Shown here piece after piece: positions 1-16,165 of a stretch of 64,000 nucleotides of DNA; position 1 is the stretch's first letter; each line of letters begins with the position of its first letter. The DNA is from Kytococcus sedentarius DSM 20547 (GTDB taxonomy: Bacteria; Actinomycetota; Actinomycetes; Actinomycetales; Dermatophilaceae). The notes beneath the pieces are model-generated. The model was given only the letters and a program-made list of their open reading frames with translations. It searched no databases and was not told the DNA's origin. The stretch spans positions 2,046,001 to 2,110,000 of the forward strand of contig NC_013169.1 in NCBI RefSeq assembly GCF_000023925.1, in the 5' to 3' direction. The translations under genes were made by a program, and so were the position numbers.

Positions 1-2054
<2,054 letters not shown>

Positions 2055-2112
2055 CCGGGCGGGCCCCTGACCCCATCACCGTGAACAACCCCCTCTCGAG
2101 GAGGACCTGACC

Positions 2113-3423
2113 ATGAGCGAGACCCAGACCACTGCGACCGCCGGCTCCACCGAGCACCGCGACGGCGACACCAGCATCTTCGGCGCCCGCGAGTCGTCCG
2201 TGCGCTCCTACTGCCGCCAGTGGCCGGTGGTGTTCACCACCGCCCGCGGCGCGCACCAGCAGACCGAGACCGGCGAGGAGTACCTCGACTTCTTCGCCGG
2301 CGCCGGCGCCCTGAACTACGGGCACAACAACCCCGCCATCAAGGGCGCGATGATGGACCACCTGGCGCAGGACGTCGTGATCCACTCGATGGACATGCAC
2401 ACCCCCGCCAAGCGGCACTTCCTGGAGGTGCTGACCTCCCACGTCCTGGAGCCGCGCGGCATGGACCACAAGGTCCTCATGCCCGGCCCGACGGGCACCA
2501 ACACGGTCGAGGCGGCGCTGAAGGCCGTGCGCAAGGCGACGGGCCGCAGCGAGGTCGTGGCCTTCACCAACGGCTTCCACGGCATGACCCTGGGCTCGCT
2601 GTCGGTGACGGCCAACAAGATGAAGCGCGCCGGTGCCGGCGTGCCGCTGACGGACACCCAGCAGGTGGCGTACGACTCTCACACCCCGTCCGATGGCGAC
2701 GACTTGGTGGACCTCGACCAGCTCGACGCGCAGTGGGCTGCGGCGAGCACCGAGGACCTGCCCGCGGGCGCCATCGTGGAGCTCGTGCAGGGTGAGGGCG
2801 GGCTGAACGCCGCCTCGATGGAGTGGGTGAAGAAGCTGGCCGACCTCTGCGCCAAGCACGACGTGAAGCTGATCGTCGATGACGTGCAGGCCGGCTGTGG
2901 CCGCACCGGCACCTTCTTCTCGTTCGAGCCCGCGGGCATCACGCCGGACGTGGTGTGCCTCAGCAAGTCGCTGTCCGGCCTGGGGCTGCCGTTCGCCATC
3001 ACGCTGATCCGCCCCGAGCTCGACCAGTGGACCCCGGGCGAGCACAACGGCACCTTCCGCGGCTTCACGCCCGCGTTCGTCACCGCCGCCGCTGCCATCG
3101 AGAACTACTGGGCCGACGACGCCTTCGGCGCCGAGGTGCGCGCCAAGGCCGAGCGTCTGCACGAGGGCCTGGCGACGATCGCCGCGAACGCCTCCGGTTC
3201 TGCCGAGGTGCGGGGACGCGGCCTGATGTGCGGCATCGCCTTCGAGGACCCCGAGGCCGCGGGCAAGATCGCTGCGGCCGCGTTCGAGCGCCACCTGATG
3301 GTGGAGACCTCCGGCCCGTCCGACGAGGTCGTGAAGCTCCTGCCGCCGCTGACGGTCACCGACGAGGAGATCGACGAGGCGCTGCGGATCCTCACGGAGT
3401 CCGTCGCTGCCGTCGGCGCCTAA
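2113..3423 (+). CDS. ectB: Diaminobutyrate-2-oxoglutarate transaminase (EctB)
   Basis: A PLP-dependent class III aminotransferase (436 residues) that aminates aspartate semialdehyde with glutamate to give L-2,4-diaminobutyrate, the first committed ectoine step. Visible features are the glycine/threonine cofactor segment 'MPGPTGTNTVEAALKAVRKA', the aspartate in 'LIVDDVQAGCGRTG', and the PLP lysine in 'VVCLSKSLSG'. A ribosome site GAGGAGG lies at 2098-2104, about 8 nt before the ATG. It belongs to the asd-ectABC transcript by orientation and spacing. Confidence 0.96.
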   Translation: MSETQTTATAGSTEHRDGDTSIFGARESSVRSYCRQWPVVFTTARGAHQQTETGEEYLDFFAGAGALNYGHNNPAIKGAMMDHLAQDVVIHSMDMHTPAKRHFLEVLTSHVLEPRGMDHKVLMPGPTGTNTVEAALKAVRKATGRSEVVAFTNGFHGMTLGSLSVTANKMKRAGAGVPLTDTQQVAYDSHTPSDGDDLVDLDQLDAQWAAASTEDLPAGAIVELVQGEGGLNAASMEWVKKLADLCAKHDVKLIVDDVQAGCGRTGTFFSFEPAGITPDVVCLSKSLSGLGLPFAITLIRPELDQWTPGEHNGTFRGFTPAFVTAAAAIENYWADDAFGAEVRAKAERLHEGLATIAANASGSAEVRGRGLMCGIAFEDPEAAGKIAAAAFERHLMVETSGPSDEVVKLLPPLTVTDEEIDEALRILTESVAAVGA

Positions 3424-3494
3424 CGGCCCCAGCGAGGGCCCGCCCCACACCCCACGAACCACTGACACACAGAGCCTGAGAGAAGGAGACACAC

Positions 3495-3911
3495 ATGAAG
3501 GTCATGCACCTGGACGAGCTGAACGGCACCGAGAACGACGTCGAGCACGGCAACTGGCGCTCCCGCCGGTTCTTCCTGGCCGACGAGGGCGTCGGCTTCA
3601 GTTTCCACGTCACGGTCCTGAAGGCCGGCACGAGCACGGACATGTGGTACGCCAACCACGTGGAGTGCGTGTACGTCTACCAGGGTTCCGGCACGCTGGT
3701 GAACCGCGACACCGGCGAGGAGCACGAGCTGCGCCCCGGGACCATGTACCTGCTGAACGACTCGGACAAGCACACCCTCATCGCCGATGAGGACGTCCAC
3801 TGCACCTGCGTGTTCAACCCGCCGGTGACCGGACGCGAGGTCCACGACGAGAACGGCGTGTACCCCCTGCTGGACGCTGAGGGCAACCGCCTGGACACGC
3901 CCAAGGCCTGA
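3495..3911 (+). CDS. ectC: L-ectoine synthase (EctC)
   Basis: A 138-residue cupin-fold dehydratase that cyclises N-gamma-acetyl-diaminobutyrate to ectoine. The start 'MKVMHLDELNGTENDVEHGN' and the metal-site segment 'WYANHVECVYVYQGSG' are diagnostic, and 'HTLIADEDVHCTCVFNPPVTG' near the C-terminus is the conserved EctC tail. An AGAAGGAGA ribosome site precedes the ATG. It is the third ect gene, and ectD follows after a 133-nt gap that contains hairpins. Confidence 0.97.
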   Translation: MKVMHLDELNGTENDVEHGNWRSRRFFLADEGVGFSFHVTVLKAGTSTDMWYANHVECVYVYQGSGTLVNRDTGEEHELRPGTMYLLNDSDKHTLIADEDVHCTCVFNPPVTGREVHDENGVYPLLDAEGNRLDTPKA

Positions 3912-3919
3912 GCTGGACG

Positions 3920-3977
3920 GGACCCATGGGGTCCTCATTCCTGCTGTGGAGGGAGTCGCCCCGCGCGGGCGGCTCCC
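3920..3977 (+). terminator. Two hairpins between ectC and ectD
   Basis: A 6-bp stem with a 3-nt loop (3920-3925 with 3929-3934) is followed by a 10-bp stem with one G-T pair and a 7-nt loop (3951-3960 with 3968-3977). No T-run follows either stem. They could lower read-through from ectC into ectD, or stabilise the upstream mRNA end. I cannot tell which. Confidence 0.35.
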
Positions 3978-4044
3978 ACCACGGCACCCGCCGAAAGGAA
4001 CGACCCACGGATCGCACCACCGCGTGCACACGAGGAGGTTCAAC

Positions 4045-4992
4045 GTGACCACCACGAGTGTCAAGCCCATCGCACCATCCGCCCGGCCGGGTGACACGGC
4101 CGAGCCCCACGACCGGTACCCCACCCGTACGGGCGATCGCCCCGCGGTCCTGGAACGCACTGACCCGGTCGTGGTGGGAGGCCCGGATGACGGCCCCTTC
4201 GACGGACGCGAGCTCGACCACATCGAGACCGCGGGCTACGCCCAGGTGCCGGAACTGTTCTCCCCTGTCGAGATCAACCGCATGCGCGAGGAGTTGGACG
4301 TTCTCTCCCGGGACGAGCACGTCTTGGCCGACGAGCGCACCATCACCGAGGCCGGGAGCGGACAGCTCCGCACGGTCTTCGAAGTGCACCGCTCGAACGA
4401 GTTGTTCCGCTCGGTGGCCCACGACCCGCGACTGGTGGCCCGGGCCGAGCAGGTGCTCGGCGGGCCGGTGACCATCCACCAGAGCCGGGTGAACTTCAAG
4501 CCGGGCTTCGCGGGCAAGGAGTTCTCGTGGCACTCGGACTTCGAGACCTGGCACGCGGAGGACGGGATGCCCACCCCGCGGGCGATCAGCGTCTCGATCG
4601 CCCTGACCGACAACCACACGTACAACGGCCCGCTGATGATCATGCCGGGCTCGCACCGCCACTACGTGTCGTGCGTCGGTGAGACACCCGAGGACAACTA
4701 CAAGTCCTCGCTGGTGATGCAGGGAGCCGGCACGCCGGATCAGGACGTCCTCACCCGCATGTACGAGCGCCACGGCATCGACGTGCTGACGGGCGCCGCC
4801 GGTGGAGCCACCTGGTTCGACTCGAACTGCATGCACGCCTCGAACGGCAACATCACCCCCGCGCCCCGGTCGAACGTTTTCATCGTGTTCACCGCGGCGG
4901 ACAACCAGTGCGGTGAGCCCTTCGCAGCGCCTGCCCCCCGCCCGGAGTTCCTGGGCGCACGGCGGGAGCGCGAGATCCTGACGACGCGGTGA
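4045..4992 (+). CDS. ectD: Ectoine 5-hydroxylase (EctD)
   Basis: A non-haem Fe(II)/2-oxoglutarate dioxygenase that converts ectoine to 5-hydroxyectoine. The EctD signature 'FSWHSDFETWHAEDGMP' supplies the His-X-Asp iron ligands, and 'NCMHASNGNITP' supplies the distal His. With GTG at 4045 the protein has 315 residues, and GAGGAGG at 4032-4038 fits that start. An in-frame ATG at 3946 would add 33 arginine- and proline-rich residues unlike the family. The gene lies in the ect cluster, so the organism probably makes both ectoine and hydroxyectoine. Confidence 0.95.
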   Translation: MTTTSVKPIAPSARPGDTAEPHDRYPTRTGDRPAVLERTDPVVVGGPDDGPFDGRELDHIETAGYAQVPELFSPVEINRMREELDVLSRDEHVLADERTITEAGSGQLRTVFEVHRSNELFRSVAHDPRLVARAEQVLGGPVTIHQSRVNFKPGFAGKEFSWHSDFETWHAEDGMPTPRAISVSIALTDNHTYNGPLMIMPGSHRHYVSCVGETPEDNYKSSLVMQGAGTPDQDVLTRMYERHGIDVLTGAAGGATWFDSNCMHASNGNITPAPRSNVFIVFTAADNQCGEPFAAPAPRPEFLGARREREILTTR

Positions 4993-5012
4993 CAGGTGGC
5001 CCGCCCGTGGCT

Positions 5013-5061
5013 GGTGCTCCCACCCGCGACGGGTGGACCACCAGCCGCTGGTGGGAGCACC
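5013..5061. terminator. Bidirectional terminator hairpin after ectD
   Basis: A perfect 12-bp inverted repeat (GGTGCTCCCACC at 5013-5024 with its complement at 5050-5061) with a 25-nt loop lies between the convergent ectD and FMN reductase genes. There is no T-run, as is common in high-GC actinobacteria. Confidence 0.6.
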
Positions 5062-5126
5062 CCGTGCGGGCTCCGGCTCCCGTGCGGGGCGGGCGGGCGC
5101 TCGACCCGATCGCCCCGGGCCCGCCG

Positions 5127-5705
5127 TCAGCCGCGGTGCTGCTGCGCAAGGCGGGTGAGGTCCTCGAGCTCCTTGAGCATGCCGCGCACACCGTCGGCCA
5201 CGGGCTTCGGCGGCTCGACGGAACCGTCCTCCTGCAGGGAGTCGAACAGCGGGAGGGACACCTGGTTGCGGGCCTGCAGCATGTTCGCGTTGGCCACGAT
5301 CCCCCGCCAGTGCTCCACCGCGCGGGCGCCCGAGAGCGCGCCGTAGCTGACGAAGGCGATCGACTTCTTCACCCACTCGACGTAGAGGACGTCGAAGGCG
5401 TTCTTCAGAGCAGCAGGCACCGAGTGGTTGTACTCGGCCGTGATGAAGATGTACCCGTCGAACGTGGCGATCTTCTCGGCCCACGTGATGGTGGCGGGGT
5501 TCTCGTACTCGCCGTTGGCCGCGCCGGGAACCGTGGGCTCGCTCAGCAGCGGGAGGTCGAACTCGGCCAGGTCCACCAGCTCGTAGGTCACATCGTTCGA
5601 CTCCGAGCCCTCCTGGTGAGCGGTCACCTGGTCCATGAACCAGGTAGCGACCTTCTCGCCCTTGCGGCCGGGACGGGTGCTGCCGATGATCACGCCAATG
5701 CGCAT
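5127..5705 (-). CDS. NAD(P)H-dependent FMN reductase (flavodoxin fold)
   Basis: A 192-residue flavodoxin-like reductase. The FMN phosphate loop is 'GSTRPGRKGEKVA' at residues 8-20, and the family signature 'TAEYNHSVPAALKNAFD' binds the isoalloxazine ring. Such enzymes transfer hydride from NAD(P)H to FMN, or to quinone or azo acceptors; the actual substrate cannot be read. A GAGGAG ribosome site lies upstream of the ATG. It is convergent with ectD and stands alone as a transcript. Confidence 0.85.
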   Translation of the reverse strand: MRIGVIIGSTRPGRKGEKVATWFMDQVTAHQEGSESNDVTYELVDLAEFDLPLLSEPTVPGAANGEYENPATITWAEKIATFDGYIFITAEYNHSVPAALKNAFDVLYVEWVKKSIAFVSYGALSGARAVEHWRGIVANANMLQARNQVSLPLFDSLQEDGSVEPPKPVADGVRGMLKELEDLTRLAQQHRG

Positions 5706-6072
5706 GGATTCTCCTCAGAAGAGTCTCGGGGGGGATTGCGCGCCCACGATACGCACCCGCTGGGTGACGCGTCACCTCAGCCGTGCGCGAGCACGCCCAG
5801 GGGGGGTGCTCACCCCGGAAGAGTTCGAGACGCTCCACAGGCGTCACCCGAGAGCCCGAACCCGCACAGTAGCGGCAGAGAATCCGGGCCGATTCACCCC
5901 GTCCAACCCCCACCTGACCGAACGCCAGAGACCCCCACGAGGCCGCGCACCACCCCACGACTTCGCACCAGCCACCCCCCACCACTTAGGCTGGAGGCAA
6001 GACGGCACCCACCCCCCAGCGCGAGGGCGCTGACGCGTGGGTACCCATCCGAGACGAGGGAGAACACCCCAG
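5706..6072 (+). promoter_or_regulatory. 367-nt gap with icd promoter
   Basis: There is no gene in this gap between two divergent genes. A -10 type hexamer TAGGCT lies at 5987-5992, giving a predicted icd mRNA start near 5999 and a leader of about 75 nt. No good -35 box is visible. The segment 5880-5980 is C-rich on this strand and has no readable element. Confidence 0.45.
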
Positions 6073-8298
<2,226 letters not shown>

Positions 8299-8333
8299 CC
8301 CGCCCGGCCCCGACCGCACCGGGCCCATCGACC

Positions 8334-8367
8334 GCTGGCCGCGCTCCCTCCTGGGGGCGCGGCCAGC
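8334..8367. terminator. icd terminator hairpin
   Basis: A perfect 11-bp stem (GCTGGCCGCGC at 8334-8344 with its complement at 8357-8367) and a 12-nt loop sit 36 nt after the icd stop, between convergent transcripts. Confidence 0.7.
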
Positions 8368-8417
8368 ATCGTCCTCGGACCCGATGGGGTGAGCCGCGCC
8401 CCGGGCAGGGCTGACGC

Positions 8418-11835
<3,418 letters not shown>

Positions 11836-11836
11836 C

Positions 11837-11842
11837 TAGGCT
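11837..11842 (+). promoter_or_regulatory. Putative -10 box for the DUF808 gene
   Basis: TAGGCT lies 45 nt before the ATG at 11888. It has the same hexamer as the icd promoter and matches the actinobacterial TAnnnT consensus. No clear -35 box is seen. Confidence 0.4.
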
Positions 11843-11887
11843 GTCCCGGCCCCCTCACCTCACCCCACCCCAGCCCGGAGGTTCCCC

Positions 11888-12988
11888 ATGGCCGGCGGAC
11901 TCGCTGCCCTGCTCGACGACATCGCCGCCATGGCGCGCCTGGCCGCGGCCAGCGTGGACGACGTGGCTGCCGGCGCGGCCAAGGCCAGCACCAAGGCGGC
12001 CGGCGTGGTGGTGGACGACGCCGCGGTGACCCCGCAGTACCTGGAGGGCGCGGAGCCCAACCGTGAGCTGCCGATGATCTGGCGCATCGCCAAGGGGTCG
12101 CTGCGGAACAAGGCGATCATCGTGCCGGTGCTGCTGCTCCTCAGCCAGTTCGCCCCCTGGATCCTGACGCCCCTGCTGATGCTCGGCGGCACCTACCTGT
12201 GCTTCGAGGGCGCGGAGAAGGTCTGGGAGAAGATCTCCGGCCACGGTGACGACGGCAAGGCCGCCGACGAGCGCTCGGAGCAGGACGAGGAGCAGGTGGT
12301 CAAGAGCGCCATCACCACCGACTTCGTGCTCTCCTGCGAGATCCTGGTCATCTCCCTCAACGAGGTGACCGACCAGTCCCTGCTGAGCCGCGGACTGATC
12401 CTGGTCGTGGTGGCGCTGCTCATGACCGTCGTGGTCTACGGCGCGGTCGCCCTCATCGTGAAGATGGACGACGTGGGCCTGCACCTGGCCAAGAAGAACG
12501 ATGAGGGCTCGGCGGGCCACAAGCTGGGCCGCGGCATGGTCAAGGCCATGCCCACCGTGCTGGACATCATCGGCTTCGTCGGGATGCTGGCCATGCTCTG
12601 GGTGGGTGGCCACATCATCATGGTCGGCATCGACGAGTACGGCCTGAGCGCCCCCTATGACCTCGCCCACCACCTCGCCGACATGGTCGCGGGCACCCCC
12701 GTGATCGGTGGCCTGCTGGCCTGGCTCGCCGACACCCTGGTGGCGATGGCGCTGGGCCTCGTCTGGGGCGCGATCATCGTGGCGGTGCTGCACGTGCTGC
12801 CCTTCGGCCCGTTCGCCCACGAGGTGGAACACGGCAAGCACGGCAGCGGATACCGTCGCGACGAGAAGGCCAAGGACGCCGGGCGCGAGCCGGCCCACGC
12901 AGCAGCCGGCACCGGCACCGGCACCGGCACGCAGCTCACGGACGACGAGGCCTCGGCCGACGGCGCCACCCGGGCCCCGCAGGGCTGA
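11888..12988 (+). CDS. DUF808 (YedI-like) inner-membrane protein
   Basis: A 366-residue membrane protein beginning 'MAGGLAALLDDIAAMARLAA', the characteristic DUF808 opening. Hydrophobic segments lie around residues 78-105, 155-175, 183-198, 220-245 and 270-305. The middle carries the family's 'TDFVLSCEILVISLNEV'. The biochemical function is unknown. The C-terminal tail is charged and includes a Gly-Thr run encoded by an ACCGGC hexanucleotide repeat at 12906-12930. A GGAGG ribosome site lies 8 nt before the ATG. The next gene (mug) starts 5 nt after the stop, so they may be co-transcribed. Confidence 0.85.
   Translation: MAGGLAALLDDIAAMARLAAASVDDVAAGAAKASTKAAGVVVDDAAVTPQYLEGAEPNRELPMIWRIAKGSLRNKAIIVPVLLLLSQFAPWILTPLLMLGGTYLCFEGAEKVWEKISGHGDDGKAADERSEQDEEQVVKSAITTDFVLSCEILVISLNEVTDQSLLSRGLILVVVALLMTVVVYGAVALIVKMDDVGLHLAKKNDEGSAGHKLGRGMVKAMPTVLDIIGFVGMLAMLWVGGHIIMVGIDEYGLSAPYDLAHHLADMVAGTPVIGGLLAWLADTLVAMALGLVWGAIIVAVLHVLPFGPFAHEVEHGKHGSGYRRDEKAKDAGREPAHAAAGTGTGTGTQLTDDEASADGATRAPQG
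12906..12930 (+). repeat. ACCGGC hexanucleotide run in the DUF808 gene
   Basis: About four in-frame copies of a six-base unit encode alternating Gly and Thr in the cytoplasmic tail. Length change would alter the tail without shifting the frame. Confidence 0.7.
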
Positions 12989-12993
12989 CACCG

Positions 12994-13650
12994 GTGCATC
13001 CTCCCGTCGTGCCGCGGCGCCCGTCCCCCCTGGGCGGGCGCCGTCCGCATCGTGACGAGCTGGCCCGGTTCGCCAACGAGACGGTAGACGACGTGCTGCA
13101 CGATGCGGTGCGACTCCTCATCGTGGGCGTGAACCCAGGGCTCTGGACGGCGGCGGTCAACGCCCCCTTCGCCCGCCCGGGCAACCGCTTCTGGCCGTCG
13201 CTCCACCGAGCGGGCCTGACCGACCGCCAGCTGGACGTGACCCACGGGCTGTCCGATGCGGACGCGGCCCACCTGCGCGAGCGCGGCATCGGCATCACCA
13301 ACCTGGTGGCCCGGGCCTCGGTGCGCGCCGACGAGCTCGGCGCCGAGGAACTGCGTCTGGGGCACCACCGCCTGGAGGGCCTGGTGCAGGGACTGCACGC
13401 CGGCACGGGGCGGCTCCCCGTGGTGGCGGTCGCGGGGATCACGGCCTTCCGGACGGCCTGGGGCGACCGCCACGCCCAGCTCGGCCGCCAGGAGGGGCGG
13501 GTCGCCGGTGCTCCCTTGTGGGTGGTGCCCCAACCCAGCGGGCTCAACGCGCACGAGAACATCGACACCCTGGCCGACAAGTGGCGCCAGGTGGCCGCCG
13601 AGGTCGACTGGCCGGCGGGCCTCAGCCGTCGACGACCTTCAGGCCGATGA
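12994..13650 (+). CDS. mug: Mismatch-specific uracil-DNA glycosylase (Mug/TDG type)
   Basis: A 218-residue base-excision repair enzyme that removes uracil or damaged pyrimidine opposite G. The active-site motif reads 'VGVNPGLWTAAV', with Asn in the GxNPG loop as in Mug/TDG, followed by 'FARPGNRFWPSLHRAG'. The C-terminal intercalation loop is 'VPQPSGLNAH', where the family consensus is N/QPSGLN. Start GTG 12994 gives about 27 extra residues before the domain, and a later start is possible. Its 3' end overlaps the convergent SMR gene by 29 nt. Confidence 0.9.
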   Translation: MHPPVVPRRPSPLGGRRPHRDELARFANETVDDVLHDAVRLLIVGVNPGLWTAAVNAPFARPGNRFWPSLHRAGLTDRQLDVTHGLSDADAAHLRERGIGITNLVARASVRADELGAEELRLGHHRLEGLVQGLHAGTGRLPVVAVAGITAFRTAWGDRHAQLGRQEGRVAGAPLWVVPQPSGLNAHENIDTLADKWRQVAAEVDWPAGLSRRRPSGR

Positions 13651-13939
13651 CGCAGCCGATAAGGCCCAGCAGGAGCAGCAGCTTGGCGATGCTGAACGGC
13701 TCCTCACCGGTGGCGACGGCGTAGGCCACGGTGGTCGAGGCACCCACGGCCACCCACACGGCGTAGGCGGTGCCGGTGGGCAGGTCCTTCATCGCCCACC
13801 ACAGTCCGCCGAGCGAGACGGCGCTGCCGAGCACGAAGGCCGTGATGGCCCCGACGCTCTGCGGTCCCTCGATCTTCCCCAGGGCGGTGGCCCAGACGGC
13901 CTCGAACATCCCCGAGAGGATGAGCACGATCCACGCCAT
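13622..13939 (-). CDS. gdx: SMR guanidinium exporter (Gdx/SugE type)
   Basis: A 105-residue, four-helix small multidrug-resistance family protein. The first helix 'MAWIVLILSGMFEAVWATAL' contains the essential membrane glutamate, and helix 3 contains 'KDLPTGTAYAVWVAVGA', the signature separating guanidinium exporters (Gdx) from promiscuous EmrE-type pumps. It exports guanidinium in exchange for protons as an antiparallel dimer (family knowledge). ATG 13939 is preceded by GAGGAG at 13950-13955, directly abutting a guanidine-III riboswitch, which independently supports the substrate assignment. Confidence 0.93.
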   Translation of the reverse strand: MAWIVLILSGMFEAVWATALGKIEGPQSVGAITAFVLGSAVSLGGLWWAMKDLPTGTAYAVWVAVGASTTVAYAVATGEEPFSIAKLLLLLGLIGCVIGLKVVDG

Positions 13940-13955
13940 GACAGACACGCTCCTC

Positions 13956-13999
13956 GTGGTCGTCTTTGCGCGTGACCGGGTACGACCACCCTCGTCCGG
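13956..13999 (-). promoter_or_regulatory. Guanidine-III (ykkC-III) riboswitch of gdx
   Basis: On the minus strand the sequence opens with CCGGACGAGG, continues to GTACCCGGTCA and closes with CAAAGACGACCAC, the block order of the guanidine-III class. GTGGTCGT pairs perfectly with ACGACCAC (8 bp), and the CCGG of the opening can pair with CCGG in the loop to form the class's pseudoknot. The last paired base is immediately followed by the GAGGAG ribosome site of gdx (13950-13955), so guanidinium binding likely controls ribosome access. Confidence 0.9.
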
Positions 14000-14038
14000 G
14001 AGCCGGTTGGGCCCACGGGAGGCTAGCAAATTCCCCAC

Positions 14039-14079
14039 GTGCAGGGCCCCGCGCCGCTGTGGCCGCGGGGGCCCTGCAC
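14039..14079 (-). terminator. Terminator after the SDR gene
   Basis: A 15-bp GC stem with one bulged G (14039-14053 with 14064-14079) lies 8 nt past the SDR stop and ahead of the gdx riboswitch, separating the two transcripts. Confidence 0.7.
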
Positions 14080-14086
14080 GGTCAGG

Positions 14087-14857
14087 TCACGGCGAGGTGT
14101 AGCCGCCGTCGACCAGGTGGTAGCTGCCGGTGATGAAGGACGCGTCGTCCGAGAGCAGGAAGGTCACCAGGTGCGCGACCTCCTCGGCCTTGCCCAGCCG
14201 CCCGATGGGGTGGAGCGCCACCAGGCCCTCGCGGGCGCTGTCGTCCATGCCCTGGAGCAGCGGGGTGTCGATGTAGGCCGGACCCACCGCGTTGATCCGC
14301 ACACCACGCGGCCCGTAGTCCACGCCAGCCTGCTTGGTGAGCCCCACCACGCCGTGCTTGGACGCGGTGTAGGCCGAGTTGCCCACCCCCGTGGCCACGG
14401 TGCCGTGGATGGAGGCCATGTTCACGATGGAACCGCCGCCGGCTGCCTCGATGGCGGGCAGCTCGTAGCGCATGCCGTAGAGCACGCCGTTGAGGTTGAC
14501 GTTGATGACCTTCAACCAGTCCTCCGGGGCGAGCTCGCCGGCCGGGTCCGTGGTGCCCCCGATACCGGCGTTGTTCACCGCGTGGTGCAGCCCGCCGAAG
14601 GTCTCCACGGCAAAGTCCACCGCTGCCTTGTTGGCGTCGGGGTCGGAGGCGTCCTGCTCGAACGGGGCGGCCTCACCGCCGGTGGAGGTGATGCTCTCGG
14701 CCACCCGCGTGGCCGCGGCGAGGTCGATGTCGGCCACCACGACCTTGCAGCCCTGCCGGGCGAGGTCGACGCAGCACGCCTCCCCGATGCCGGAACCACC
14801 CCCGGTGACCAGTGCCACCCTGCCCTCGAAACCTGCATACACCGTGTGCTCTGCCAT
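14087..14857 (-). CDS. Short-chain dehydrogenase/reductase
   Basis: A 256-residue classical SDR with a Rossmann fold. The cofactor loop is TGGGSGIG at residues 18-25, the structural NNAG motif is present, the catalytic YxxxK is 'YTASK' with an upstream Ser in 'NMASIHG', and 'GPAYIDTPLLQG' follows. The Asp in 'VVVADIDLAA' after beta-2 points to NAD rather than NADP preference. The substrate is unknown; this type includes 3-oxoacyl and polyol or cyclohexanol dehydrogenases. An AGGAGG ribosome site precedes the ATG. It is divergent from the monooxygenase gene, with about 150 nt between them. Confidence 0.9.
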   Translation of the reverse strand: MAEHTVYAGFEGRVALVTGGGSGIGEACCVDLARQGCKVVVADIDLAAATRVAESITSTGGEAAPFEQDASDPDANKAAVDFAVETFGGLHHAVNNAGIGGTTDPAGELAPEDWLKVINVNLNGVLYGMRYELPAIEAAGGGSIVNMASIHGTVATGVGNSAYTASKHGVVGLTKQAGVDYGPRGVRINAVGPAYIDTPLLQGMDDSAREGLVALHPIGRLGKAEEVAHLVTFLLSDDASFITGSYHLVDGGYTSP

Positions 14858-15010
14858 GGCCGTCCTCCTGGTTGCGGTGGCGCGGGGTGCACCACCCTCA
14901 CCACCCGGTCTACCGCCTCATCGCCCCGCGCACAAGTGCCGGGAATAGTCAGGCCGGCCCACCTGTTACCTGACACGTCACCTTTCCTCCACCCGCCCGC
15001 CAGGAGCGTC

Positions 15011-16165
15011 ATGCAGTTCGGCATCTTCACCATTGGGGACGTCACCACCGACCCCACGGCCGGCCGCACCCCCACCGAGAACGAGCGCATCCGCAACACG
15101 GTGGAGATCGCCCTCAAGGCCGAGGAGATCGGCCTGGACGTCTTCGCCACCGGTGAGCACCACAACCCGCCGTTCATCGCGCCGGCCAACCCGCCGATCC
15201 TCATGGCGGCCATCGCCGCGCAGACCAAGCGCCTGCAGCTCACCACCGCGACCACCCTCATCACCACCAACGACCCGGTGCGCCTCGCCGAGGACTACGC
15301 CTACGTGCAGCACCTCTCCAGCGGCCGCGTCGACCTGATGCTGGGCCGCGGCAACACCGGCCCGGTCTACCCCTGGTTCGGCAAGGACATCCGCGAGGGC
15401 GTGAACCTCGCCATCGAGAACTACGCCCTGCTGCACAAGCTGTGGCGCGAGGAGGAGGTCACCTGGCAGGGCCGCTACCGCACGCCGCTGCACAGCTTCA
15501 CGGCCACCCCGCGCCCGCTGGACGGCATCCCGCCCTTCGTGTGGCACGGCTCCATCCGCTCGCCGGAGATCGCCGAGCAGGCCGCGTACTACGGCAACGG
15601 GTTCTTCGCCAACCACATCTTCTGGCCGGCCCACCACACCCAGCAGATGGTGGAGCGCTACCGCCAGCGCTTCGCCCACTACGGCCACGGCACCCCCGAG
15701 CAGGCGATCGTCGGCCTGGGCGGCCAGTTCTTCATGCGCCGCAACAGCCAGGACGCCGTGCGCGAGTTCCGCCCGTACTTCGACAACGCGCCGGTGTACG
15801 GCGGGGGCCCCTCGCTGGATGAGTTCTCGCGCAACACGCCGCTGACCGTCGGCAGCCCGCAGGAGGTCATCGAGCGCACCCTGTCCTTCCGCGAGTACGT
15901 GGGCGACTACCAGCGCCAGCTCTTCCTCATCGACCACGCGGGGCTGCCCCAGAAGGTCGTGCTCGAGCAGCTGGACCTGCTCGGGGAGATCCTGCCCACG
16001 CTCCGCAAGGAGTTCGATGCGGTGCGCGCCCCCGGCGTGCCCGACGCCCCCACCCACGCCGCCGCCCTGGCCGCCGGCCGGGGCACGCAGGCCGCAGCCA
16101 CGCCCGCCACGGACCGCTGGACCGGCACCCGGGCGGAGGACCACAACACCCTGGAGGCCGACTGA
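15011..16165 (+). CDS. LLM-class flavin-dependent monooxygenase
   Basis: A 384-residue bacterial luciferase-like (F420/FMNH2-dependent) TIM-barrel enzyme. Typical segments are 'MQFGIFTIGD' at the start, 'AEEIGLDVFATGEHHNPPF', 'TTATTLITTNDPVRLAEDYA' and 'SSGRVDLMLGRGNTGPVYPW'. ATG 15011 follows CAGGAG; the open frame continues upstream but without family similarity. The last codon overlaps the start of an FMN reductase (ATGA at 16165), a classic two-component pairing in which the reductase supplies reduced flavin. The oxygenated substrate is not deducible. A related but truncated gene lies at 62134. Confidence 0.9.
   Translation: MQFGIFTIGDVTTDPTAGRTPTENERIRNTVEIALKAEEIGLDVFATGEHHNPPFIAPANPPILMAAIAAQTKRLQLTTATTLITTNDPVRLAEDYAYVQHLSSGRVDLMLGRGNTGPVYPWFGKDIREGVNLAIENYALLHKLWREEEVTWQGRYRTPLHSFTATPRPLDGIPPFVWHGSIRSPEIAEQAAYYGNGFFANHIFWPAHHTQQMVERYRQRFAHYGHGTPEQAIVGLGGQFFMRRNSQDAVREFRPYFDNAPVYGGGPSLDEFSRNTPLTVGSPQEVIERTLSFREYVGDYQRQLFLIDHAGLPQKVVLEQLDLLGEILPTLRKEFDAVRAPGVPDAPTHAAALAAGRGTQAAATPATDRWTGTRAEDHNTLEAD

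Noticed and set aside
3920-3977. A riboswitch upstream of ectD
   Set aside because: Only two plain hairpins; no known aptamer blocks could be matched.
12906-12930. CRISPR or riboswitch-like repeat
   Set aside because: A simple hexanucleotide run within a coding frame, with no spacers.
13956-13999. Mini-ykkC (guanidine-II) element
   Set aside because: The paired ACGR-capped hairpins of that class are not present; the pseudoknot layout of guanidine-III fits much better.
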